A stretch of DNA of 64,000 nt, taken from Novosphingobium sp. 18050. GTDB taxonomy: Bacteria; Pseudomonadota; Alphaproteobacteria; Sphingomonadales; Sphingomonadaceae. Where the stretch lies: contig NZ_CACSJO010000015.1 in the NCBI RefSeq assembly GCF_902706195.1, positions 1 through 64,000 on the forward strand, read 5' to 3'. The notes below the pieces were generated by a model. That model saw only the letters and a program-made list of their open reading frames with translations. It was not told the DNA's origin and did no database searches. This document shows positions 1-8,494 of this stretch, piece by piece (position 1 is the first letter of the stretch; every line of letters starts with the position of its first letter). A program made the position numbers and the translations under genes.

Positions 1-2
1 CC

Positions 3-1520
3 CGTGTAGAGACCCCCCCCGGTTCCCCGGTCGAGCCCCAGGATAGCCCGGCCCTACGTTACGGTGCGCTGTTTGAGGCGGTGCAGAGCGGGCACATCTT
101 TACCGATGGCAAAACCTTCGCCGATGCCGTTCCCCGGCGCGATCCAGATGCGATCATGGCGGACTATCTGGCCAAGAAACCTGCTGGCGAGGCGCTGAAG
201 GCCTTCGTTCTTGCCAACTTCACCGTGCGCGGCGAAAACGACCGCGGGAGCCTTCGCGACCATGTCCGACAGCTGTGGCCACAGCTGGTCCGTCAGCCTG
301 AACCGGCGCCCGTGGGCGGCTCCGCCCTTGCGCTGACGGCGCCTTACGTGGTGCCGGGCGGGCGGTTCCAGGAAATCTACTACTGGGACAGCTACTTCAC
401 GATGCTGGGCCTGCGGCTCGACGGCCAGCAGCCCCTCGTCGAATCCATGATCGAGAACTTCACCGGCCTGATCGAACGTGTCGGCCATATCCCCAACGGG
501 ACGCGCACCTATTACCTCGGCCGCTCGCAGCCGCCGTATTATGCGCTGATGCTGGACTTGTCACAGGACAGCGACCCCATCGTCGCCGCGCGTCGCCTCG
601 CCGCCCTGCGCGCCGAGTACCAGTATTGGATGAAGGGCGCCGGATGCGTGAAGGGCAAGCCAGCGTGCCTGCGCGTTGTGAACATGCCTGACGGCAGCCT
701 GCTCAATCGCTATTACGACGACCGCGACACCCCGCGCGACGAATCCTGGGCCGAAGATGTGGCTACGGCGGCGCAGGCTGCACCCCGCCCCGCTGAGCAA
801 GTATACCGGGATCTGCGCGCAGGGGCGGAAAGCGGCTGGGACTTCTCCTCTCGCTGGCTCGCCAAGCCCGGCACGCTGGCGACGATCCACACCACCGACA
901 TCGTACCGGCCGACCTCAACAGCCTGATGTGGGCGATGGAGCGCCGAATTTCGGAGCGATGCGCGATAGCAGGCGACAAGCCCTGCGCCCGCCAGTTCGA
1001 AGCGCTGTCCGTGAAGCGAAAGAAGGCGATCAACCGCTACCTGTGGCAGCCCGGCGAATCGCGGTTTGCCGATTGGGATATGACCACCCGCAAGGCCACA
1101 GCCGTGACCAGCGCCGCCACATTGCAGCCGCTGTTCGTCGGCCTTGCCTCTCCCGCGCAGGCCAGGGCCGTCGCGGCAACCACGCAGCGCGTGCTGCTGG
1201 CTGAAGGCGGCCTGCGCACGACCGTCCTTTCCACCGGCCAGCAGTGGGACGAACCCAATGGCTGGGCGCCACTGCAGTGGGTCGCGATCGAGGGGCTTTC
1301 GAAAACCGGCTATGACGATCTGGCCCGCGACATCGCGGGTCGCTGGATCGGCACGGTACGCAGCGCTTACAGCGAAACCGGCAAGATGCTGGAGAAGTAC
1401 AACATCGAAACCCGCACGCCCGGCGGCGGCGGAGAGTATCCGGTTCAAGACGGCTTCGGATGGACCAACGGCGTCGCCAGCGCCATCCTCGACAAATATC
1501 CCGAACTGGATACGCCCTGA
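3..1520 (+). CDS. treA: Periplasmic trehalase, 5' end cut by window
   Basis: Family GH37 trehalase, which hydrolyses alpha,alpha-trehalose to two glucoses. The frame stays open from base 3, and the residues before the first possible start (GTG at 81) already match the conserved trehalase N-terminal region (LFEAVQSGHIFTDGKTFAD), so the true start and any signal peptide lie upstream of the window. Both family signatures are visible: PGGRFQEIYYWDSY near base 350 and QWDEPNGWAPLQ near base 1240, as is the RYYDDRDTPRDESW stretch. The eight-C run at 13-20 does not break the frame. The periplasmic assignment is inferred from resemblance to TreA rather than cytosolic TreF. It converges on the kinase gene at 1534 with only 13 bases between the two stops. 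Confidence 0.9.
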   Translation, partial: RVETPPGSPVEPQDSPALRYGALFEAVQSGHIFTDGKTFADAVPRRDPDAIMADYLAKKPAGEALKAFVLANFTVRGENDRGSLRDHVRQLWPQLVRQPEPAPVGGSALALTAPYVVPGGRFQEIYYWDSYFTMLGLRLDGQQPLVESMIENFTGLIERVGHIPNGTRTYYLGRSQPPYYALMLDLSQDSDPIVAARRLAALRAEYQYWMKGAGCVKGKPACLRVVNMPDGSLLNRYYDDRDTPRDESWAEDVATAAQAAPRPAEQVYRDLRAGAESGWDFSSRWLAKPGTLATIHTTDIVPADLNSLMWAMERRISERCAIAGDKPCARQFEALSVKRKKAINRYLWQPGESRFADWDMTTRKATAVTSAATLQPLFVGLASPAQARAVAATTQRVLLAEGGLRTTVLSTGQQWDEPNGWAPLQWVAIEGLSKTGYDDLARDIAGRWIGTVRSAYSETGKMLEKYNIETRTPGGGGEYPVQDGFGWTNGVASAILDKYPELDTP

Positions 1521-1538
1521 CGCGCTCGCCGCGTCAGG
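1516..1538. terminator. Hairpin spanning both convergent stop codons
   Basis: CCTGACGCG (1516-1524) and CGCGTCAGG (1530-1538) form a perfect 9-bp stem with a 5-nt loop. The stem contains the TGA of the trehalase gene and the stop of the minus-strand kinase gene. No clear U-run follows on either side, so it may slow or block transcription without being a classical terminator. Confidence 0.45.
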
Positions 1539-2397
1539 CGGGCGAGAAACCGGCCAGTCGCATTGCCCCGTCCAGCGAATCGCCCAATGGATCGCTCAGC
1601 TTTTCCACCGTGCGCCAGCGCAGCCAGCGGCTCATGCGCGGGGCAAGGCCGCCGACCAGCGTGCAGCGGGTGGCGCCGCGCTCGAAGATCGTCTCGATGA
1701 AGCGCTCGATGTGGCCAGCAGCGTGTTCGACGATGGAGCGGGCGATGGCGTCGTCGGCCTCCGCATAATCCATTACCAGCGGCGCGAACGTGCCATAATC
1801 GCGCGGGCTGGCATGGTCCATCCAGGCGATGGCGCGGACGGTGTCATGGTCGAAACGTTCTGTCACGGCGGCGCTGAGCGGGGTCTTGCGGGTGCGCCCG
1901 TCCAGCGCGCGCAGGGCGTGGCGCATGGCGGAAAGGCCCAGCGCCGCGCCGCTGCCCTCATCGGAAATCGGGAAGCCGTAGCCGCCTATGGTGAAATCCT
2001 CGCCGTTCAGGCGGACCTGCGCGGCGCTGCCGGTGCCGATGATGAGGATGGCGCCGTCCTGTCCGCCGTGTGCGCCCAGATTGGCGATCAGCGCATCGGT
2101 GGAATAGGCTGCGGATGCGAAGCCGAAGTCCAGCGCCTCCAGCGCCTCGCGCACGCCGGGCCGGGTCATGCCGGCGATGCCCATGCCGGCGTGGATCTGC
2201 GCGCGCTGGGCAGTGGTCAGCCCCGCTTCGGCGACGGCCTGGTCAGCGGTGTCCTTCAGCGTTTCGTACAGCGCATCCATGCCGATCCGGGCATTGGCGG
2301 TGCCGGACTTGCCATGACCGATCACCGCGCCGGCAGCATTGATCAACCGGGCGCGGCAATTGCTGCCGCCTGCGTCGATGCCGAGGAAATAGGTCAT
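1534..2397 (-). CDS. nagK: BadF/BadG/BcrA/BcrD-type kinase, probable N-acetylglucosamine kinase
   Basis: 287-residue ASKHA-fold kinase of the BadF/BadG family that includes GlcNAc and glucosamine kinases. The N-terminal phosphate-1 loop FLGIDAGGSNCRARL and the later GTGSAAQ and GGYGFPISDEGSG stretches are the ATP- and sugar-binding motifs. The ATG at 2397 is chosen because GGAG sits just upstream and the phosphate loop starts at residue 4; the frame runs open further upstream but without family similarity. The ATG overlaps the dld stop by four bases (ATGA), so it is translationally coupled as the last gene of the nagB-II/nagA/GH84/dld operon. It would feed GlcNAc-6-P to NagA. Whether it prefers GlcNAc, GlcN or MurNAc is not visible from sequence. 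Confidence 0.8.
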   Translation of the reverse strand: MTYFLGIDAGGSNCRARLINAAGAVIGHGKSGTANARIGMDALYETLKDTADQAVAEAGLTTAQRAQIHAGMGIAGMTRPGVREALEALDFGFASAAYSTDALIANLGAHGGQDGAILIIGTGSAAQVRLNGEDFTIGGYGFPISDEGSGAALGLSAMRHALRALDGRTRKTPLSAAVTERFDHDTVRAIAWMDHASPRDYGTFAPLVMDYAEADDAIARSIVEHAAGHIERFIETIFERGATRCTLVGGLAPRMSRWLRWRTVEKLSDPLGDSLDGAMRLAGFSPA

Positions 2398-4109
2398 GGA
2401 TGGTCTCCGGTTGCCGCAGCGGGCGAGGCAGTTTCGGCCCAGTCGCGCTGGCGTGATGTTTGACCGATTCCGGGGTTGAGCTGGTTGTGCGGATCGATGC
2501 TGCGGTAGAATTCCTGAAGGCTCGGCCGCGCGACGTAGAGGTGGCCGACATTGTGTTCGGCTGGATACTGCGCGCCGCGTTCGTCGAGCAGCGCCCACAG
2601 CGCATGTTCGAAGGCCAGCGGATCGGTCCCCTTCTTCACGACATAGTCCTGATGGAACACCTGGCAGAAGAAGTGGCCGTAATAAAGCGCATGGATCGTC
2701 TGCGCTTCGAGCGCGGCTGGCAGTTGCTCTACCCATTCGCGGGTGTTGCGCGGCAAAGCGATGTCGAGCGCGACGATATCCTCCACCTCATCGGCGTGGA
2801 CGGCGCGGTAGCGCACGGCGGCGCCCGCCGCGACGAAACGGTGAAGGAACGCCTTTGCAGCCTCCTTCGCGGTGCATTCGAAATGGTCGCCCTCTTCGCC
2901 GCCGGGGAACAGGCGGCCCAGCAGTTCGCGCGCGGCCTCCACCTGCCCGCGCGGCACTTTGAGGATCAGGTGATGCGCGAAGCGGTCGCGGTAGAGGCGC
3001 ATCATTTCGGGGAGATGGTCCGGGATGAAACCGCTCGACCATTGCATCAGCCTGTCGCTGAGGCCGCCGCCGATGGCCGCATCGACCCGTGCCTTGGCAG
3101 CAAACAGCGCTGGCAGCCGATCGGTGCCGAGGCGCTCGATGGCGAAGAACATATCCCGCCCATAACGGTCAGCCACGTCGAAGGCAGTACGGTGCATGTA
3201 CTCGCCCGCGATCGGCAGCGTATCGAAATCGCGCAGCATGGTACGGCGCAGTTCGGTCAGGCGGCCGGGCTCGGTGGTGCCGATATAGAACGTGGTGGTT
3301 TCGTCCTCGCGCGCGAATGTGTCGAGGCGCACGGCAAAGACGATCAGCTTGCCCGCGCTTCCGGCGGCTTCGAACAGGCAGCGCGGGTCGGCGTTGAAAC
3401 GGGCGGGCACTTCGCTTTCGATGTCGCGGACGTGATCGGCATAGCTGTGGTCGTGCGCCCATTTGCCTTGGGCGGGGTCTATATCGGCTTCGGTGAACGT
3501 GCCGGTGTCCAACCGTGAAAGGATCGTCTCGGGATCGTCCCCCAGCGCGATGCCAAGGTGGTTGACCAGACGCAGTGTGCCATCCGGCAGGACCTCGCCG
3601 AACAGCGCAAGCTGGGTATAGGCCGGCCCGCGCCGGATCAGCGAGCCGCCCGAATTGTTGCACACGCCGCCCACCACGGACGCGCCCAGGCAGGACGATC
3701 CGATCACCGAATGCGGCTCGCGGCCGTAGGGACGCAGCGCCTGCTCCAGCCGGTGCAGCGTGGTGCCCGGCTGGCACAATACCTGCTCTCCCTCGCGGAT
3801 GACCTTGAGAGTGCCGAGCCGCGTGGTGCTGATAATGACCAGTCCGCCGGGATAGTCCGCGCCGTCCGGCGTCGATCCGCCAGTCAGGCCCGTGTTCGAG
3901 GCCTGCATGATGATCGAGACATCCGCCGCCACGCAGGCGCTCGCCGTGCGCCAAAGCTCGACCAGGCTGCCGGGGCGCACGACTGCGATGGCAGGCCCCT
4001 CGCCGGTGCGATAGCCCTTGCGGAACCGCGCTGTGGCGCGCGCAGATGTGAGGACATGGCGCTTTCCCACGGCAGTGCGCAAGGCGGCGAGGAGCTGAGG
4101 TTGGGTCAT
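2394..4109 (-). CDS. dld: FAD-dependent D-lactate dehydrogenase (quinone)
   Basis: 571 residues, the same length as E. coli Dld, a peripheral membrane flavoenzyme that oxidises D-lactate to pyruvate and passes electrons to quinone. The N-terminal FAD-binding PCMH domain is clear (IIMQASNTGLTGGSTPDG, then SVIGSSCLGASVVGGVCNNSGG), followed by the Dld membrane-binding domain ending NQLNPGIGQTS. It lies inside the amino-sugar operon, 109 bases after the GH84-like gene (a short hairpin at 4137-4154 lies in that gap) and coupled to the kinase gene. MurQ, encoded on the other arm of the locus, splits MurNAc-6-P into GlcNAc-6-P and D-lactate, so Dld is best read as the D-lactate disposal step of MurNAc catabolism. 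That link is inference from context. Confidence 0.92.
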   Translation of the reverse strand: MTQPQLLAALRTAVGKRHVLTSARATARFRKGYRTGEGPAIAVVRPGSLVELWRTASACVAADVSIIMQASNTGLTGGSTPDGADYPGGLVIISTTRLGTLKVIREGEQVLCQPGTTLHRLEQALRPYGREPHSVIGSSCLGASVVGGVCNNSGGSLIRRGPAYTQLALFGEVLPDGTLRLVNHLGIALGDDPETILSRLDTGTFTEADIDPAQGKWAHDHSYADHVRDIESEVPARFNADPRCLFEAAGSAGKLIVFAVRLDTFAREDETTTFYIGTTEPGRLTELRRTMLRDFDTLPIAGEYMHRTAFDVADRYGRDMFFAIERLGTDRLPALFAAKARVDAAIGGGLSDRLMQWSSGFIPDHLPEMMRLYRDRFAHHLILKVPRGQVEAARELLGRLFPGGEEGDHFECTAKEAAKAFLHRFVAAGAAVRYRAVHADEVEDIVALDIALPRNTREWVEQLPAALEAQTIHALYYGHFFCQVFHQDYVVKKGTDPLAFEHALWALLDERGAQYPAEHNVGHLYVARPSLQEFYRSIDPHNQLNPGIGQTSRQRDWAETASPAAATGDHP

Positions 4110-4218
4110 CCGGTAATGCCTTCGGGCGGATCAACGAGGCGGGATGCTCCGCCTGAACGCGTCACTTCGGCCCTGCGCAGCGGGCAGGCTTTGCGCGCAC
4201 CGATGCGAAGGCGGGGTT

Positions 4219-5298
4219 TCACTGCGTCTGGACCTCGTCGTCGGTCATCAGGTCTTCGCCGTCCAGCCACGTCATGATCTCGCGCGCGGCGGGGTGGTCG
4301 ATGCCGCCATAGCGCGCGCGCAGGCGCTCGGTCCGCGTGCCCAATCGCTCGTAGCCCACGTCCTGCAGCGCGGGAAGATCCTGCTGCAGCATCGCGGCGA
4401 ATTCATCGCCCAGCAGGTGCCGCGCCGCCACGCCGAACGCCTCGCCATAGGCATAGTCGTCACCGTCTGCGTAGAGCATCGGCAGGGTCAGCGCCGGGAT
4501 GCAGCCGAGATGCGCCTGGATCGCCGGGTTGATCGCATGGCCCGAGACATGCTCCCCGATCCGCGCCGGACGCCCGGTGAAGGCGCGCAGGTGCAGGAAA
4601 CGCGACATGCGCGCGCCGTCGTTCACCGGGTAGTTGTCCCAAAGGCACACCGGCCGCCCGAGTTCGTCCGCCACCCGCTCAAGGTGAGAAGACCCGATCT
4701 CGCGAGAGCACACCTCCTCGCCGGTCCAGTAGACCTGCACGGCGGGATCGAGCGCGCGGCCCAGATCGCCGAGATAGTCCTCGGGCCGGTCGCCGAACAC
4801 CAGGTCGAGCACAGGATCGTCGGAATAATAGGTCGGGCAGGTGTAGACGCGCGTGGCCCGGGTCAGCCCGGCGCAGAAGTTCACCACTTCCGCCTGCCGC
4901 GCCGCAAGCTGCGGCATGTCGCCGCGCAGGTCGTCGAACAGCACGGCAAGGTCGTCGACCCCGATCGCGTCGAGGTCCGCCACCCGGCGCGTCAGGTCGG
5001 CGCGGGCTTCGTCGTCGAAGGGGTGGGTCGATCCCACCGGGGTGATCGCCATGCCGAACCGCATTCCCAGCCCCCGGCACTCGGCCGAGAGACGGACCAG
5101 CGCATCGGTTTTCGCGGTGTCGTGGCCAGTGCGCCATTCACGGCGCATCGGGCGGTCGGCCTTGGGGCCATAGTGGTAGAAAGCATAGCCCGCCTCAGCG
5201 AGCGAGGACACCACATAGCTGCGCTCCGCATCGGTCCAGATGCGGCCGAAACGACCTTCGATCAGCCCGAGTTCGGGCACTTTGAATTCAGAGGTCAT
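4219..5298 (-). CDS. GH84-like beta-N-acetylglucosaminidase, no signal peptide
   Basis: 359 residues with the NAGidase (GH84, O-GlcNAcase/hyaluronidase-type) catalytic domain. The paired catalytic aspartates characteristic of GH84 appear as D122-D123 in DDLAVLFDDL; FYHYGPKAD, TCPTYYSDD, YWTGEEV and LWDNYPVND follow in family order. There is no signal peptide or membrane segment, so it should act in the cytoplasm on imported GlcNAc conjugates or on O-GlcNAc-like substrates, unlike secreted hyaluronidases. The length is close to the bare catalytic domain, without the accessory domains common in GH84. The ATG overlaps the nagA stop by four bases, and a 109-base gap leads to dld. Substrate is unknown; muropeptide-derived GlcNAc-anhydroMurNAc is a candidate from context. 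Confidence 0.8.
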   Translation of the reverse strand: MTSEFKVPELGLIEGRFGRIWTDAERSYVVSSLAEAGYAFYHYGPKADRPMRREWRTGHDTAKTDALVRLSAECRGLGMRFGMAITPVGSTHPFDDEARADLTRRVADLDAIGVDDLAVLFDDLRGDMPQLAARQAEVVNFCAGLTRATRVYTCPTYYSDDPVLDLVFGDRPEDYLGDLGRALDPAVQVYWTGEEVCSREIGSSHLERVADELGRPVCLWDNYPVNDGARMSRFLHLRAFTGRPARIGEHVSGHAINPAIQAHLGCIPALTLPMLYADGDDYAYGEAFGVAARHLLGDEFAAMLQQDLPALQDVGYERLGTRTERLRARYGGIDHPAAREIMTWLDGEDLMTDDEVQTQ

Positions 5299-6446
5299 TC
5301 GCGGGTATCCTCACGCGTGCCGCCGATCCACGTCGCCCGTACCAGCCGGTCGTCCGAGAGGTGGACGAGGTCGGCGCGCAGGCCCGGCGCAATGCTGCCG
5401 GTTTCGTCATCGAGCCGCAGGAACGTCGCGGGGTTGCCGCTGGCCATGCGCGAGGCGGTGACGATATCGCAACCCAGCATGTCCATCGCATTGCGCAGCG
5501 CCTGCGACATGCTCAGCGCCGATCCGGCCAAAGTGCCGCCCGGCCCGCGGCAGGTGCCGTCGACCACCGCGATATCCTGATCCATCAGCGAGAACCGGCC
5601 CATCTGCCCGCCCACCGGCGGCATCGCATCGGTCACCAGCATGGCGCCGTCGATCCCGCGCGCCAGCAGCGCCACGCGCAAGGCGGCGGGGTGGACGTGA
5701 AGGCCGTCGACGATCAGGCCGAAGTGGCTCGCCCGGTCCTCCAGCGCCGCGCCGACCATGCCGGGATCGCGGCTGAGGAACTGCGTCATCGCGTTGAACA
5801 GGTGGGTGAAGCCGACCAGCCCTTCGGCCAGCGCCGCGCGGGTCTGGTCGTAATCGGCAAGGCTGTGCCCGGCGCAGACCAGCACCCCGGCCTCGGCCAG
5901 CGCGCGCACGGTGCCCTCGGGCGCCAGTTCCGGCGCGATAGTGACGATCCGGCGGCCGGTGGTGGGCGCTGTAAGCCGTGCGATGACACCCGCGTCGATC
6001 GCCGAAAAGCGCGTCTGGTCGTGGATGCCCTTCTTCGCGGCGTTGAGGTGCGGGCCTTCGATATGCACGCCCAGCACGCCGGGAACCCCGGCCTCCAGCG
6101 CCGCCTCGCCCGCTTCGATCGCGGCTTCGACGACCTGCGGATAGTCGCTGATGAGCGTGGGCAGGATGCCGGTGGTGCCATAGCGGCGGTGCGCGGCGGC
6201 AATCGCGCGGATGCCCTCGAGATTGGGCATGTCGTTGAACAGCACGTCGCCGCCGCCGTTCACCTGCGTATCGATGAAGCCCGGCAGCAGCCAGCCTCCG
6301 CCCAGATCCTGCACTTCGCAGCCCTCGGGCAGCGCGCCTTGCGCGGCGAGGCCGACGATGCGGCCTTGGTCGAAGAGCAGAGCCTGCCCCTCAACCACCC
6401 GGTCGGCCAGAACGATGCGCGCGCCGGTAAGAGCCTGAACGGTCAT
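5295..6446 (-). CDS. nagA: N-acetylglucosamine-6-phosphate deacetylase
   Basis: 383-residue amidohydrolase that removes the acetyl group from GlcNAc-6-P to give GlcN-6-P in the cytoplasm. The family landmarks are present: LLPGFIDTQVNGGGD (residues about 53-68), metal ligand E130 in HIEGPHLN, GHSLAD, THLFNAM, and the catalytic aspartate in LVTDAMPPVGG. Length is typical for NagA. It overlaps the stop of nagB-II and the start of the GH84-like gene by ATGA junctions, making a tightly coupled operon. It takes GlcNAc-6-P from both the kinase and MurQ branches. Confidence 0.95.
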   Translation of the reverse strand: MTVQALTGARIVLADRVVEGQALLFDQGRIVGLAAQGALPEGCEVQDLGGGWLLPGFIDTQVNGGGDVLFNDMPNLEGIRAIAAAHRRYGTTGILPTLISDYPQVVEAAIEAGEAALEAGVPGVLGVHIEGPHLNAAKKGIHDQTRFSAIDAGVIARLTAPTTGRRIVTIAPELAPEGTVRALAEAGVLVCAGHSLADYDQTRAALAEGLVGFTHLFNAMTQFLSRDPGMVGAALEDRASHFGLIVDGLHVHPAALRVALLARGIDGAMLVTDAMPPVGGQMGRFSLMDQDIAVVDGTCRGPGGTLAGSALSMSQALRNAMDMLGCDIVTASRMASGNPATFLRLDDETGSIAPGLRADLVHLSDDRLVRATWIGGTREDTRE

Positions 6447-7480
6447 AGGGTGCGCGTTACCTTGTTGAGATGCGGAGGGCTGTCCGGGTTGCGGCCGCGC
6501 GCCAGCGAAAGCGCGTTGGCGAGGCCGTAGAAGCTCTGGATCTGGGCGATGGCGCCCAGAACCGGGTGCACGTCGGTGCGCGAAGGCAGCACCAGACCGG
6601 CAGGTGCCACGTCCTCGGGCGCACCGGCGGCGATCACATGCGCACCGCGCGCAGCAAAGTCCGCAAGCCGGTCCCGCAGGCCGGTGCGTGCCACGTCGAG
6701 CGGCGCCAGCGCCAGCACGGCGCTGCCTTCGCCAACCAGCGTCATCGGGCCATGCGCTACTTCGGCGATGCTGAAGGCTTCCGCGTGCAGGCTCGAGGTC
6801 TCCTTCAGCTTGAGCGCGGCTTCACCCGCGATCGGAAGGGTCGGGCCGCGGCCCAGCACCAGCATCTCGCTGGCATCCTGCAACAGTGTGACGGCATCGG
6901 TCCAGTCGGCAGTTGCGGCCGCTTCCAGTACTTCGCCGGTGCTTTCCAGCGCCGCGAGCAGGGCTTCGTCCTGGCTCCACTCGGCCACGAGGTGGGTGAG
7001 CGCGACGAGCGTGCAGACAAAGCTCTTGGTCGCGGCCACACTGGTTTCGGGTCCGGCGTGGACGGGAATGACGATCTGCGCCAGTTCGGCCAGCGGCGAT
7101 CCCGCATCGTTGACCACGGCGATGACGATCGCGCCCTGTTCGCGCGCATCCTTCGCGGCGGCCAGCAGGTCGGGGCTGCGGCCGGACTGCGAGATCGCGA
7201 TCAGCGGAACATTGCGGAAATTCGCCGAAGTCGCATGGTAAAGCGAGCCGATCGAAGGCGCATGGCTGAGCGTCGGCACCTTGGCATGGATTTCCAGCAG
7301 GAACTTGGCGAAGGCGGCAGCCTGGTCGGAACTGCCGCGCGCCAGAGTCGCCGCGAAAGGCGGGGCCAGATCGCGCAGTTGCCGGCCGGCATCGCGCACG
7401 AGATCAGCATTGAGGCGCAGTTGCTGCGCACAGAGCCCCGGTGCTTCACGGGCTTCGCGGGCCATCTGCGTCTGGTCCAT
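6443..7480 (-). CDS. nagB-II: SIS-domain glucosamine-6-phosphate deaminase (NagB-II type)
   Basis: 345 residues made of two SIS domains, resembling the isomerase half of GlmS but without the glutaminase domain. This is the NagB-II arrangement, which converts GlcN-6-P to fructose-6-P and ammonia. Visible motifs: LARGSSDQAA, AISQSGRSPDLL, ETSVAATKSF and the C-terminal EAFSIAEVAHGPMTLV. I take the ATG at 7480 as the start because GGAGG lies five bases upstream; an in-frame ATG at 7519 is possible but has a poor ribosome site. First gene of the minus arm, overlapping nagA by four bases and divergent from the PP2C/anmK arm. The family also contains AgaS-type deaminases, but the nagA context favours GlcN-6-P. 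Confidence 0.88.
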   Translation of the reverse strand: MDQTQMAREAREAPGLCAQQLRLNADLVRDAGRQLRDLAPPFAATLARGSSDQAAAFAKFLLEIHAKVPTLSHAPSIGSLYHATSANFRNVPLIAISQSGRSPDLLAAAKDAREQGAIVIAVVNDAGSPLAELAQIVIPVHAGPETSVAATKSFVCTLVALTHLVAEWSQDEALLAALESTGEVLEAAATADWTDAVTLLQDASEMLVLGRGPTLPIAGEAALKLKETSSLHAEAFSIAEVAHGPMTLVGEGSAVLALAPLDVARTGLRDRLADFAARGAHVIAAGAPEDVAPAGLVLPSRTDVHPVLGAIAQIQSFYGLANALSLARGRNPDSPPHLNKVTRTL

Positions 7481-7593
7481 AAGTGCCTCCAAGGTCGCGT
7501 TAGGTGTCGTCAATGTCATATCCGAGACAGATACCAGTTTAGGATTTTGGCACAAGTGGCATTAAAGTGGTTTTGTTTTTCGAGCGCATGATG

Positions 7594-7603
7594 ATACCGG
7601 TAT
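7594..7603. promoter_or_regulatory. Candidate operator, palindrome ATACCGGTAT
   Basis: A perfect 10-bp palindrome in the 156-bp gap between the divergent nagB-II and PP2C genes. It belongs to a recurring GATACC(A/G) half-site seen also at 7530-7536 and 9608-9614. The nearest candidate regulator is the GntR/HutC protein at the end of the plus arm. Binding is inferred. Confidence 0.4.
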
Positions 7604-7636
7604 GGTCGACATCAGGGTCAAACCTTGGGAGCAACC

Positions 7637-8494
7637 ATGCTGAAGATCGAAATCGCCGTGTCCGATGGACAGGGCAGCGTCAACGAGGATGCGGTGGGCC
7701 ACCACGGCAACGCGGCCTGGGTGATCGACGGCGCCACCGGCATCGGCGCCTCGCTGCTGGATGCACCCTCGGACGCCGCATGGCTGGCACAGACCGCGAG
7801 CCGGCTGCTGGGTGAAGTGCTGGCGCAAAGCCCCGATCTGCCGACCGTCGAAGTGCTGCGCACCGTCATGGCGCGCTGCGCCGAGGCGCTGGAACGCGAG
7901 CAGGTTCGCCCCGCAGACTGGCCGCACGAACACCCTTCCGCCGCTTTCGCCATGGTGCGCATCATCGATGGCGAGGCCGAGTTCACAACTTTGGCCGACT
8001 GCCGGGTCGCCGCGCTGGACGAGGCCGGTAATGCGCAGCTTTTCGGTGTTTCCACGCTCGACGCCATCGAGGCACGCACACTGGCAGCGGCAAAGGCTAT
8101 CCTCGATGCCAACCCCGCTGTCACGCCTGAGGCCCTCAAGGCGCAGCTTATGCCGGGCCTGCGCGCCAATCGCAGCCTGATGAACCGCGAAGGCGGCTAC
8201 TGGGTGCTGGGCACCGAGCCCGCCGCCGCCGACCATGTGTGGCAGGTACGGGTTCCGCTGCGCGCGGGGCAGCGCTTCGCCATCGCCAGCGACGGTTTCC
8301 TGCGGCTTGTCGAGCTTTTCGGCGCCGCTACGCCTGCCGACATGCTCGCCATTTCCGGCGCCGGGGATGCGGCGGGCTGGATCGAACGGCTGCGCGATCT
8401 CGAGCGGCAGCCCGATTCGCTGCGCCGTTTCACGCGGGTGAAGCCGCATGACGATGCCAGCCTCGTCGTCTGCATTTGGGAGGGTACGCACTGA
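7637..8494 (+). CDS. PP2C-family serine/threonine phosphatase-like protein
   Basis: 285 residues with the metal-binding signature of PPM/PP2C phosphatases in compact form: N16-E17-D18 and D31-G32 (WVIDGATGIG) at the N-terminus, S218-D219-G220 (ASDGF) in the middle and D272-D273 (HDDASLVV) near the C-terminus. These are the aspartates that hold the two catalytic metals. No transmembrane segment or extra domain. The ATG has GGGAG five bases upstream. Its stop overlaps the anmK start by one base (TGATG), so it is translated together with the anhydro-MurNAc kinase. Phosphoprotein phosphatase activity is what the family predicts; the substrate, possibly a sugar phosphate or a phosphoprotein of the locus, is unknown. 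PP2C genes are not a standard part of nag/mur operons. Confidence 0.75.
   Translation: MLKIEIAVSDGQGSVNEDAVGHHGNAAWVIDGATGIGASLLDAPSDAAWLAQTASRLLGEVLAQSPDLPTVEVLRTVMARCAEALEREQVRPADWPHEHPSAAFAMVRIIDGEAEFTTLADCRVAALDEAGNAQLFGVSTLDAIEARTLAAAKAILDANPAVTPEALKAQLMPGLRANRSLMNREGGYWVLGTEPAAADHVWQVRVPLRAGQRFAIASDGFLRLVELFGAATPADMLAISGAGDAAGWIERLRDLERQPDSLRRFTRVKPHDDASLVVCIWEGTH

Noticed and set aside
13..20. Run of eight C suggesting a frameshift in the trehalase gene
   Set aside because: The frame reads through as conserved trehalase sequence on both sides, so no frameshift is needed.
2398..2736. N-terminal extension of the GlcNAc-type kinase into the dld region
   Set aside because: The extra residues are a frame-shifted reading of dld; the ATG at 2397 has a ribosome site and the kinase phosphate loop starts four residues later.
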